From Manihot esculenta (lineage: Eukaryota; Streptophyta; Magnoliopsida; Malpighiales; Euphorbiaceae): a DNA stretch of 64,000 nucleotides. Shown here piece after piece: positions 33,724 to 44,227 of this stretch. The stretch covers positions 19,810,000 to 19,873,999 of the forward strand of contig NC_035164.2 in NCBI RefSeq assembly GCF_001659605.2. The letters are read 5' to 3'. How positions within the stretch are numbered: the stretch's first letter is position 1; each line of letters starts with the position of its first letter. The position numbers and the translations under genes are program-made. Below the pieces are notes generated by a model. That model was given only the letters and a program-made list of their open reading frames with translations, did no database searches and had not been told where the DNA came from.

Positions 33724-34773
33724 AATACCCCTACACCTAGCCTTTTGCTTGTCCTCAAGTAAATAAACATAGTCAAACAAGCTCTCTTTGCTCTAGATCC
33801 TTTATGTCCACTTAAGCTCTTACTCTAGACCCCTATTTTGAATCATTGCAGTGAAGAGTATATGCATCAAGGTTACTCACATTCTTTCCTTGTTTCCCTT
33901 TACTTACCATGGCTAGGATTTATTTTCCTCAAGAGAGACATTGCACATGCACATAGTCCTGTTCAATTAAGACTTTTTCTAGCTTTCAGAGTGATTTTTC
34001 CTTTACTTGAAATACTTTATTCAGCTTTTTGCACATTTAATCTTGCTTGAACAAGTCACCAACCTTTTTACGTGAAAGTACATTTTGGTGATACCCACCT
34101 TCAGTTACTCAGTTGGTCACCTATTCAAGTGACTACTAGCTCTGTTCATAGTCTTTCAACCATTGGAATAGTTTTCAATTGTGCTTTTGAAGTCTAAGCC
34201 TTTGCTGAATTTCTCTAATCAATGCATTGGACAAATCAACACCAATTGCTAAATCAAGTCATGTTAAGTTCATTCACACAATTTTCAATTCATTCTCTCT
34301 AATGAGTGTCATCAATATATTTTTCACCATGGCAAGCTCAAAGATTCAATTCAAAAGGCAATTCTCAAACATGAATATAACTCACTGCAATTGATTCAAC
34401 ATAAGTTTAAAGAGTCATCACATTAATGGGGTCATGGAAAGAGAAGCTCATCCAAAATAGTCTATCAGTTTGAGTAGAGCAAAACAAAAAGAAGAAGACT
34501 GTGGTTGTGTGTATTATTGGAAGCAAAAAAATGAAATAAAAAATTTCAACTGTGGCTATTCAGAACTAAGCAAATCGCAAAAATGGAATTGAAAGAAAGG
34601 AAAACACAAAAATGGAACTAAAATTGAAAGATTGATTGAAAATAAAAGTTCAGATATGCACCCTCACACCTAAATCATGCATTGTCCTCAATGTATAGGA
34701 AATATTAAAATGCAAAAGAAATTGAGTACTCCTCTGGGTGTGGTGTGCATGGTGCGATCCAGTTGATCAAGGC
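33724..34773 (-). other. Non-coding 3' region of the minus-strand element
   Basis: It resembles, in reverse, the non-coding region 39100-39960 of the outer Athila-like element (shared cattgaggacaatgcatgat block and the gtgatacccacc block). This shows the two elements are relatives. No ORF. The 3' polypurine stretch is probably GTGTAGGGGTATT next to the LTR at 33724. Confidence 0.6.
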
Positions 34774-36111
34774 TCAAGTAATTGGGGAAGGAAAAAGGGT
34801 CCCAACTGCATTAAGCAAAAAGTGTAGCACGCCCTTTGATTTTGTCATAGCCCATCCCATTTTTTCCATGTACTCATGAAGCAATATGATTAGCTTCTCT
34901 TCTTTCAGATGAGGTGTGCCTCTAGCCCTTATGTTTGCATTTTTGAGAACTTCCAACTTTAATTGATATTTCTCCATAGGTGGCTGGAATTTGGCATCAA
35001 GTTCAGGCAAAACAAATTCTACCTTATCCGTAGGTTTGGGCAAGCATTGATCAGCATGGTCCTTTGGTTTGGGTGCTTGGAATTCCATTTGTTCCTTGTG
35101 AGCATGGATTATTTGCATTGGATCTATGGCTGAATTGGTTTCAGTTTGCTCCTTCTGCGCAAGATCTGTCTGCAATGGAAGGCCGAAAGGAGTTTCATGC
35201 GATGGAAGCTGAAGAGGTGCGATTGGTATGCTCTCTGTCTGTGCGAGTTTGATCTGCGCACCAAGATGAAGTGGTGCGATGGGAAGTGTTGCAGGACTGT
35301 CCTGCGATCCAAGCTAAGGTGGTTCAGTTGGAGTTCCTTCTGACTGCGCAAGATTGATCTGAATAGGTGCGATTGGCTCTTCCTTGTTTTGCACATGGTT
35401 GCAGTCCACCTGTTGGGTGCAACAGTCAGTTTCTTTTAATTCTGGCTCTTTCTGGTTCTCTTCCCTGCAAAAATCATTGTTTAGCATATCATCTTGATCT
35501 ACATAAAAATTTTCTTGGCTCATACAATCAATGATATCTAAACTTTCAGCAAGTTCTGTTTGATCAGTTTGTTTAGGCAAACAATTTTCTGGTCGTTTTT
35601 CTTCAGCACTTTGTTCTTGCACTTGTGAACTTTCATCGTCATCCCATACATCTTGAAGCTCTTTCTCTCTTCTTAACATGCGTGCACTTAATGAGGTGAC
35701 TACTTGTTCCATTTGCTGTTGGAGAGTTTGCACAAAAATCGCCAATGTCCTCATCTTCTCTTCAAGGTGTTGGTTGGAACTTGGAGGTTCTGGTTGGGCT
35801 TGATATCCTTGATAATCCTGGTAGTTGTTAGCCTCTGCATAACTGAAGTCTGGACAGTCTCTCCAACCTAGATTGTATGTGTCATAGTAGGGATCATGTC
35901 TTGGCTGTCCATAGAATCCTTCAAATGTATGTACTTGTTGGTCATACTCATAACGTGTAGGACATTGATCAGTTGGGTGTCCTGCATATGAACAGATCCC
36001 ACATGGCCTTAGTGGCTGGGATGCTTGAACCTGTCGAACTATTCCTATGGCAAAATCTTTCATAACAGATATGAGTTGAGAATAGAGAACAGATGTACTT
36101 ACCTCATCCAT
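34774..36111 (-). pseudogene. Gag-tail/linker ORF of the non-autonomous Athila-like element
   Basis: The frame starts MDEVSTSVLYSQLISVMKDF and reaches a CCHC-like knuckle (CGICSYAGHPTDQC), then a GQPRHDPYYDTYNLGWRD block matching the end of the outer element's gag (DPYFDTYNLGWRE). A predicted coiled segment (FVQTLQQQMEQVVTSLSARM) follows. It then jumps to SLDIIDCMSQENF, the linker that follows protease in the outer element, and ends with a degenerate match to the RT lead-in. Protease is thus deleted between the gag tail and the linker. One amber stop (35314-35316) interrupts an otherwise open ~446-codon frame. Function of the product is unknown. The knuckle suggests RNA binding. Confidence 0.7.
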
Positions 36112-36169
36112 GATTCAGATCTGTGATGGTGACTTCTTCAGAGGCAGATTTGGTGGTGCCTTTGGCGAG

Positions 36170-36350
36170 ATGTTCGGCTGCCGAATGAGGATGAGGTTCG
36201 GCGGTCGAAGGTTGATGAAGTTCTGCAGCCGAATGAGGTTTGGCGGTCGAAGGTTGATGAAGTTCAGCGGCCGAATGAGGTTCGGCGGTCGAAGGTTGAT
36301 GAAGTTTGGCGGTCGAAGGTTGATGAAGTTTGGCGGCCGAATGTGTTGCA
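36170..36350. repeat. Tandem TTCGGCGGTCGAAGGTTGAT repeats in the leader of the non-autonomous element
   Basis: About four units of ggttcggcggtcgaaggttg / atgaagtt alternate with gcggccgaatga words between the primer site and the ORF start. The core resembles the TTCGGCGGCCGAA palindrome of the unrelated Tekay LTRs. Confidence 0.8.
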
Positions 36351-36467
36351 GAAGGTGCTCCTGCGTATAAGTGGTCTTCACTTTTTTCTTTGTTCAGATC
36401 TGCGGTGAGGTGTTCTTTGGGTGGCAGATCTGGTCCTGAAAAAAAAAAACAATTAAGTTAAATCAAC

Positions 36468-36485
36468 TCCCCGGCAACGGCGCCA
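36468..36485 (-). promoter_or_regulatory. Primer-binding site, tRNA-Asp type
   Basis: The minus strand reads TGGCGCCGTTGCCGGGGA, 5 bp from the LTR. It complements the plant tRNA-Asp 3' end. Confidence 0.85.
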
Positions 36486-36490
36486 ATTTT

Positions 36491-38375
36491 TGACTCGCGG
36501 TTGTCAAAGCCGGTCAAAAATAACCTTTCTGGTTATCAACAATTTTACAACTGTAGATAGTGGTGAAAGAATCGAATCCACAGGGAATTGAGAACTTACC
36601 TATTTTCCTTATCAAGACCAAGAGAATTAACTGAAAGAAAAATACACTAAAAGAGAAATAAACTGAAACGAGATAAACGGACCAAAACAAACTAAAAGCG
36701 AAATAAACTGAAAGCAAAATAAACTGAAAGCAAAACAAACTGAAACGAGATAAAACTGAAAACGAGATAAAATGAAAGCGGAATAAAATAAATTGCAGTA
36801 AAAGTAAAATGAGGGGTTTGAGATTGATTTGATTAACAAACTACTGAAAGCAATTAAAATAAGCGAATAATAAAATAAAAGAGAAATAAATAATAAGAAA
36901 GCTCTAGTTGAAGAATTGGATCCACTTCAATTGGTGGGATTGATCATTGACGCTTAGTTTCTTTTGATTGATTCAATAGATTAGTTATGGAGATGGAAGA
37001 CGCTTCTCACCACCATGTCTCTCCTTATGATTATACCAATTAGGGAACGTCCTGTAATTAATTACTAATTAGCAAATTGCCAACGAACGTCCTTGGGCCT
37101 TAGGCATCAAACAATTGTTAATTGCATGAAGAAAGAGAGAGATCCAATCCTAACTACTCAAACGCATGAGATGTTGCTAGATCATACAATTTTCTTGGTT
37201 TTTACACCAAGTGTTCTTATGTTTGAATAATCTAAGCAATTATGGACTTAAATCACCCAAACTAACATATTATTACCTTGCAATCAAGAATCAATTGGCC
37301 ATATTGATCAAAACAACAAAGCAACAATGGAATTAAGCATGAGATTGTATGAATATTGAATAACAAAAGATAAACAATGCTTGATCAAGTCTCCCAATCC
37401 AGAAAACAACTAAAGCATCACCTAATCTTCAACTAGAATAAAAGGTTTCAGCCTCTCATGGTTGAAACAAAAACCAAAAATAAAAGAAAAGAAGAAAGGT
37501 AGAAGAAGAGGTGTGAATCCCATAGGTGCCTCCAAGGGGAGCTTCCAAGAGCATGGGGAGGCTCCTTATGTGTCTTTTTATACTTGAAAAGTGTTGCCCT
37601 AGATGATACTTGCTTCCTAATTAGTGAAGAGGCTGCCCAAGGTGTCAAGAGGCTGCCCAAAAGACTTCAAGAGGCTGCCCAAAATGTCCTTGGTCCAAGA
37701 TGTGCCATCCATGTACATGTGAGAAGGGAAAAACGTGGGGCATGTTCAAGTGCAAGGAGTGGGGCCTTTGGTCTTTGCTTGCTGCCCAAGTGTCTTCAAG
37801 ATGCTGCCCAAGGTGCCCAAGACTTGCCTTCACACTCTCCTTGCCGCCCATGCATTAATAAGGAAGGTGGAGCCTCCTTTGCAATTTGAATTTTGAATGT
37901 GCAAGGCATGAGGTGGCAAGCATGTGATCTTTGGATTTAGCTTCCTTAATAAGCTGAATTTTGAAATTCAAAATTTGAATATGAATCTTGAAGATTTGAA
38001 TTTCAAAATGCTTTCCTTATTTGGCTCTTCATTTATGGCAACTTGAGACTTGGCTTCTTGAATAAGGAAAAGGCTACCTGGAGATTTGAAATTTGAATTT
38101 CAAATTGCTTTGGCTGAATGTTCTTTCCTTCTTTGCCACTTTCCTTATTTAGAACTTTCCTTATTTAGAACTTTCCTTATTTAGCTTCACTTGATTCCAA
38201 CTTGGCAGACTTGCACTCTTTTGCTCTAATTAAGGCAGTTTTAGGGGGATTTTCTCCAAAATGTTCTTTTACACCATTTTCTGCAAAATAATATCAAAAG
38301 CACTAAATTAAGCAGAAATCATGTAAATAATCATCAATAATATCAAGATAAAATGGACTAATTTATGCTCTATCA
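36491..38375 (-). repeat. 5' LTR of the minus-strand Athila-like element
   Basis: 1,885 bp with plus-strand ends TGACTCGCGG and GCTCTATCA. Its minus-strand start TGATAGAGCATAA matches the start of the solo LTR at 55036, so they belong to one family. Confidence 0.88.
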
Positions 38376-38702
38376 TGCCCAAATCAATTACTCAACAATA
38401 GAAAAGGAGCTCCTAGCGGTTGTCTTTGCTTTAGAAAAATTCAGACCATACCTCCTGGGGACGAAAGTTATAATCTACTCAAACCATGCTGCCTTACGAT
38501 ACTTGATCAAGAAAAAGGAGGTAAAACCAAGACTCATTCGATGAATTATGCTCTTACAAGAGTTCGATCTAGAGATACGAGACAAGAAAGGGAAGGAGAA
38601 TCTAGTGGCTAATCATCTAAGCCGACTCCCTACTAGTTCAGAACCATATCCAATCAAGGAAGATTTTCCAGACGAACATCTGTTCGCCTCTAATCTAGCT
38701 TA
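38376..38702 (+). pseudogene. Athila-like RNase H, C-terminal part
   Basis: It picks up at [20 protein letters not shown], the direct continuation of the frame cut at 31850. It runs through [15 protein letters not shown], where the usual Asp before His is Asn, and VANHLSRLPT, and stops near 38702. Integrase should follow but is absent. Confidence 0.82.
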
Positions 38703-39963
38703 GTAATTATTTTCATGTTAAAAAGAAAACCAGAGATATGTGATCGTTTGCCCAAATAGCAAGAGCAAACAAGACCAGGTGTTCAGAAACCAGTGCTTTA
38801 ATCCATTCCAAGTTTCAGTTGTTTTGCAGGTAAAAGCTAAATGGTGAAACTGTTTGCCTAAACAAACTAGGCAAACAGTGAAACAACCTTCGGCAGACAG
38901 ACAGCGCGCAGCACACAGTCTGCCCACACCATAGAGATTCGCGCAGTGCAAGGCAGCACACCTGTTCAACCAGCTTGTTTGCCCACTCAAATGGGCAAAC
39001 AACAGGACCTCACGCGAGAAACTGCCAGTAACACACCAGATGCACTGACTGACGCTGTTTGCTCAAACGGACTGGGAAAACAACCACACCAAGGGAGTAT
39101 TCACTCTTTCTTTTAAACTTTAATATTTCCAATACATTGAGGACAATGCATGATTTAGGTGTGGGGGTGCATATCTTTGAAGTTTGATGCTTCATGCATT
39201 CTTTTTTATTTCTTTTACATCCATTTAAGCTTTAATTTTTAATTAAGCACACATTAGGTGAATTTTTTTCATTTTGTTATTTTTGTTTTCAATTCACACA
39301 CACATAGCCACGGTTTTCTCTTTTTTCCATTTTGATATGCTTTACTCAAACACATAGGCTATGTTGAATGAGCTTTCTTTCCATGATCCCATTGATGTGA
39401 TGACTCTTTAAACCTAAGTTGAATCAATTGCAGTGAGTTGTATTCATTTTTGGGAATTCCCTTTTGAATTGAATCTTTGAGCTTGGCATGGTGAAAAATG
39501 TATGACATTACTCATTAGAGAGAATAATAAAAGGTGTGTGAATAAACAATTATGATTCGTATTAGCAATTGGTGTAGATTTGCCCAATTCATTGAGAAAA
39601 AGAAAAAGAAAATTCAGTAAAGGCAAAGACCTCAAAAGCACAAAATAAAAATTGTTCCAATGGTCAAAGACTATGAATAGAGCTAGTAGCCACTTGGACA
39701 GGTGACCAACTGAGTAACCGGAGGTGGGTATCACAAATATGTATCTTCGCGTCAAAAGGTTGGTGACTTTTTCAAGCAAGGATAAAAGTGCAAAAAGTTG
39801 AATAAAGTGCTTCAAGTCAAGGGCAAGTCACTCCAAAAAGCTAGAAAGAGTCTAAACTAAACAAGAATATGTGCATGTATAATCTCTCTCTTGAGCAAAA
39901 TAAATCCTAACCATGGTAGGTAAATGAAGACAAGGAAAGAAGGAGAGTAACCTTGGTGCATAC
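38703..39963 (+). other. Non-coding tail of the Athila-like element
   Basis: It holds several palindrome-like words built on GTTTGCCCAAAC and GGGCAAAC (38740-39080), then a region shared with the minus-strand relative (39120-39960). A GGTGTGGGGGTGC purine-rich stretch lies at 39159-39171. No integrase or env-like ORF. Confidence 0.6.
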
Positions 39964-41336
39964 TGATCAGACCAAATTTAGACCCATTTATCATGTTGTT
40001 GCTAATGTTAATTTACACATTTTTTGTCTAATTCTGTGGTTTTGATCTTATTTTGTAGAAAACGGTGTAAAAAGTTAATTTGGTGAAAATTCTCTTAAAA
40101 CTGCCTAAAAGAGGATAAAAGAGAACAAGCATGGTTTGCCCAAGCCAAGTTACAGCTGAAGTGAAGATAAATAAGGAAAGTACAGACAGCAAAGTAGTGG
40201 GAAATTCAAATTTCAAATCTTCAAGAAGTCTTTCCCTTATTAAAAATGTGAAGACTCCTCAACACTCAATCCCACATATTTAGGAAGCCAAACCTTAAGA
40301 AGATACACTTGCCTTCCAAGAATTCAAAATTCAAAATTCAAAAGAGAACTCCATCTCAACAAGAAAATCTAGGGCAACACTTTCAGCTATAAAAGGATCA
40401 CAAAGAAGCAAGAGAGAAGCTTTGGTCACTTTTCGGATTGCAAGCCACGCGCCTCCCTCTCCAAGCCGCCAATTGGGTTCCTCTTTCCTCTTCTTTTTCT
40501 TTTATTTTTTTGTGTTTTGTTTCAACCATGAGTGGCTGAAACCTCTTTTTCTAGTTGAAGATTAGGTGAAACATCAAGTTGTTTATGGATTGGGAGATCT
40601 GAACATATATTGTTTATCTTTTGTTTATCAATATTTATGCAATTTCATGCTTAATTCCATTGTTGCTTTATTGTTTAGATCAATAGGGCCCATTGATTCT
40701 TGATTGCAAAGTAATAATTTGTTAGTTTGTATAGTTTTAAGTCTGTAATTGCTTGGATTATTCAAATACAAGTAACTCTTGGTGTAAAAATCAAGGAGAT
40801 TGCATAACCTAGCAATATCACTATGCGTTTGGGTAGCTAGAATTAGGTCTCTCTATTTCTTAATGCAATTAACAGTTGATTGCTGCTAAAAGCCCCAAGG
40901 ACATTCCTTGACAACTTGTTGATTAGTGATTAATTAGAGGATGTTCCCTAGTTAATCTATGATTAAGGAGGGATATGGTGGTGAGAAGCGTCTTCCACCC
41001 CCATAACTAATTTATTGAGTCAAATAAAAGAACCTATGTGTCAATGATCATCCCAACAACTGAAGTGGATCCAATTCTTCAACTAGGCTTTTCTCATTAT
41101 TGAATTTCCTTTACTTTTATTATTTGCTTTACTTTGCTATTTCTAATTCTAGTTTAGTTCATCAATCTCAAAACCCCCCCTTTTATTTTATTTTCAATTT
41201 ATTTACTTGGTCTTGATAAGAAAATAGGTAAGTACCAATTCTCTATGGATTCAATCATTTTACCACTATCTACAGTTGTAAAATTGTGGATAACGAAAAA
41301 AGTTATTTTTGACCGGCTTCGACAACCGCACAGTCA
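39964..41336 (+). repeat. 3' LTR of the Athila-like element
   Basis: It runs from TGATCAGACC to CGCACAGTCA and matches 1752-2632 over its last ~900 bp. The left boundary is less certain, because no clear polypurine tract directly precedes it. The bases TATTG after 41336 would be the target duplication, whose partner is outside the window. Confidence 0.7.
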
Positions 41337-41397
41337 TATTGCTAGTAGGTTCAGACCACCACCTAAGCGAGATCGCCAGGCTGATGAGGGCATCATG

Positions 41398-43316
41398 TGT
41401 AACAGCCCGGACGTGATCCCCGGCACTGTTACCGTTCACAGCCCAGGGCTATCCCTCGCCTGGCCTCTTGCCACCTCGGGCTTTCCACTGGCGTCGTGAG
41501 AAAAGCGCCTTTTTATGTAACAGCCCGGACGTGATCCCCGGCACTGTTACCGTTCACGGCCCAGGGCTATCCCTCGCCTGGCCTCTTGCCACCTCGGGCT
41601 TTCCACTGGCGTCGTGAGCAGCTCTTAACATCCCTTCACCCTCACGGGTTCCAGGCAGGATTTGTCCCTCGGGGGAGCCATTACGGCCCGCCCTAGCCCG
41701 AGTGGATTTGGCCCAATTCCTTCCTCTGGGAATTAGGTCGCCTCCCCCACTGCTCGAACCCTTGACCTCCCACTTTAAGGGAATAGTCTGGTGAGAGTGA
41801 GTACCAATTGTTCCAATGCGCCTTTTTATGTAACAGCCCGGACGTGATCCCCGGCACTGTTACCGTTCACGGCCCAGGGCTATCCCTCGCCTGGCCTCTT
41901 GCCACCTCGGGCTTTCCACTGGCGTCGTGAGCAGCTCTTAACATCCCTTCACCCTCACGGGTTCCAGGCAGGATTTGTCCCTCGGGGGAGCCATTACGGC
42001 CCGCCCTAGCCCGAGTGGATTTGGCCCAATTCCTTCCTCTGGGAATTAGGTCGCCTCCCCCACTGCTCGAACCCTTGACCTCCCACTTTAAGGGAATAGT
42101 CTGGTGAGAGTTGATCCCCGGCACTGTTACCGCTCACGGCCCAGGGCTATCCCTCGCCTGGCCTCTTGCCACCTCGGGCTTTCCACTGGCGTCGTGAACA
42201 GCTCTTAACATCCATTCACCCTCACGGGTTCCTGGCAGGATTTGTCCCTCGGGGGAGCCATTACGGCCCGCCCTAGCCCGAGTGGATTTGGCCCAATTCC
42301 TTCCTCTGGGAATTAGGTCGCCTCCCCCACTGCTCGAACCCTTGACCTCCCACTTTAAGGGAATAGGCTGGTGAGAGTGAGTACCAATTGTTCCAATGGC
42401 ACAATTGGTACTCACTCTCACCAGACTATTCCCTTAAAGTGGGAGGTCAAGGGTTCGAGCAGTGGGGGAGGCGACCTAATTCCCAGAGGAAGGAATTGGG
42501 CCAAATCCACTCGGGCTAGGGCGGGCCGTAATGGCTCCCCCGAGGGACAAATCCTGCCAGGAACCCGTGAGGGTGAATGGATGTTAAGAGCTGTTCACGA
42601 CGCCAGTGGAAAGCCCGAGGTGGCAAGAGGCCAGGCGAGGGATAGCCCTGGGCCGTGAGCGGTAACAGTGCCGGGGATCACGTCCGGGCTGTTACATAAA
42701 AAGGCGCCTTTTTATGTAACAGCCCGGACGTGATCCCCGGCACTGTTACCGCTCACGGCCCAGGGCTATCCCTCGCCTGGCCTCTTGCCACCTCGGGCTT
42801 TCCACTGGCGTCGTGAGCAGCTCTTAACATCCCTTCACCCTCACGGGTTCCAGGCAGGATTTGTCCCTCGGGGGAGCCATTACGGCCCGCCCTAGCCCGA
42901 GTGGATTTGGCCCAATTCCTTCCTCTGGGAATTAGGTCGCCTCCCCCACTGCTCGAACCCTTGACCTCCCACTTTAAGGGAATAGTCTGGTGAGAGTGAG
43001 TACCAATTGTGCCAATTGGAACAATTGGTACTCACTCTCACCAGACTATTCCCTTAAAGTGGGAGGTCAAGGGTTCGAGCAGTGGGGGAGGCGACCTAAT
43101 TCCCAGAGGAAGGAATTGGGCCAAATCCACTCGGGCTAGGGCGGGCCGTAATGGCTCCCCCGAGGGACAAATCCTGCCTGGAACCCGTGAGGGTGAAGGG
43201 ATGTTAAGAGCTGCTCACGACGCCAGTGGAAAGCCCGAGGTGGCAAGAGGCCAGGCGAGGGATAGCCCTGGGCCGTGAGCGGTAACAGTGCCGGGGATCA
43301 CGTTCGGGCTGGTACA
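41398..43316. mobile_element. Array of foldback/SINE-like units in direct and inverted order
   Basis: A ~300-bp unit starts TGTAACAGCCCGGACGTGAT and ends GTACCAATTGTTCCAATG. It occurs at 41398 (short copy), 41516, 41829 and 42113 (truncated start) in plus order, 42403-42697 inverted, 42716-43015 plus and 43016-43316 inverted. TCATG flanks the whole block (41393-41397 and 43317-43321). Junctions carry TAAAAAGGCG or the palindrome ATAAAAAGGCGCCTTTTTAT. Read on the complementary strand, the unit contains GGTTCGAGC, a partial pol III B box. The open frames across the units are shadows. I cannot decide between a foldback DNA element and a palindromic SINE. Confidence 0.8.
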
Positions 43317-44227
43317 TCATGCTTCCTCCTCCACCTCCTTCCTTTGCTTTCGAGGCATCAACCCCCACTCAATCCAAGTCTTCCATGAGGGGAAAACCTG
43401 AAGCAGTTACTGTCCAAGCCAAAACTTCACAAGGAGAGGCTAAAGCGGAAGTCACGTGGCCTTAGGGCATCCAACATTTAGTGCTGGCCCTGATTCGAAT
43501 AACCTCTCATCTCAAGGAGTCTTGGCTGTCAGTCCTTAGAGCTAAGAATGCCCTGAGGCCTAGGGATCATCTTCGGCTGAATGTTGTCAAAATAGACAAT
43601 CTTTATGACAATATTATCCACTCCGCAATGGAGAGTGCCCTCTATGCTTACATGGCCAAGGAGCGTAACAAGGCTCTGAGGCGAGAGTTCGGCACCTAAG
43701 AGACAATAAAAGGTCTCATGCAAGAGGAATGCTTGAGGTTGAAGGCTCGGGTCAAGGAAGTGAATGGTACGCTGAAGGAGACACTGGAGTCGGTAACAAG
43801 CTCCAGGTGGACCTGGATCAGACAAATACTTCAAAGTCAACTATTGAGAATCAGGCAAAAGCAGCTGAGGATCAGGTGGCCATGCTTCAGTGCCAAGTCC
43901 AGGATAAAACAGTCGTCGGGATATCTAGCACTTAGCACTGGCCCTGACCCAGACAACCTCTCACCTTGAGGAGCCCCAACTGTCAATCCTTATAGCTAAG
44001 AATGCCCTAAGGCCTTGGGATCATCATCGACCGAATGTTGTCAAAATAGACGATCTTTATAATAATATTATCCACTCTGTAATGGAGAGTGCCCTCTGTG
44101 CTTACATGGGCAAGGAGCATAACAAGGCTCTGAGGTGAGAGTTCGACGCCCAGGAGACAAACAAAGGTCTCATGCAAGAGGAATGCTTAAGGCTGAAGGC
44201 TCGGGTCGAGGAAGTGGACGGTACGCT
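43317..44227 (+). pseudogene. Degenerate coiled-coil-like ORF with tandem duplication, function unknown
   Basis: With the strip at 41337-41397 (ending DRQADEGIM) this is the only sequence not assigned to a transposable element. It starts Pro-rich, then has a stretch ending RNKALRREFG and LMQEECLRLKARVKEV, which looks like a coiled coil, in changing frames. A ~310-bp segment (43467-43786) is repeated at 43918-44227 with about 10 percent difference. Stops and frame changes are present in both copies. I do not recognise the family. It may be an old retroelement or a decayed host gene. The copia element inserted at its right end. Confidence 0.5.

Larger units (their letters stand above)
31851..38375 (-). 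mobile_element. Non-autonomous Athila-like LTR retrotransposon, minus strand
   Basis: Two LTRs of 1,873 and 1,885 bp (31851-33723 and 36491-38375) flank ~2.8 kb. The target duplication is TACCC/TGCCC, one base having changed since insertion. The host RNase H frame is rejoined when it is removed. The primer site lies next to the right LTR, so the element reads on the minus strand. The interior has one gag-like/linker ORF and no protease, RT or integrase. It would need enzymes supplied in trans. Confidence 0.88.
1752..41336 (+). mobile_element. Athila-like Ty3/gypsy retrotransposon, heavily nested and decayed
   Basis: This is the oldest recognisable large element in the left half. In order it has a 5' LTR remnant, a tRNA-Asp-type primer site, gag, protease, a linker, reverse transcriptase, RNase H, a long non-coding tail and a 3' LTR. 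Integrase is missing: after RNase H (stop near 38702) no HHCC or DDE motif follows. It has been interrupted by a CACTA element, a Tekay solo LTR and a minus-strand relative. Each interruption restores the gag-pol sequence when its duplicated target bases are counted once. The Athila assignment rests on the gag and PR motif style and the primer site. Frame breaks make it non-functional. Confidence 0.8.

Noticed and set aside
38703..39963. Hidden integrase or env-like gene after RNase H
   Set aside because: I looked for HHCC, DDE or transmembrane-like stretches in all frames and found only short chance ORFs.
42371..42658. 95-codon ORFs repeated in the foldback array on both strands
   Set aside because: They are the same arm read repeatedly in both directions. 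No start context, and explained by the repeat itself.
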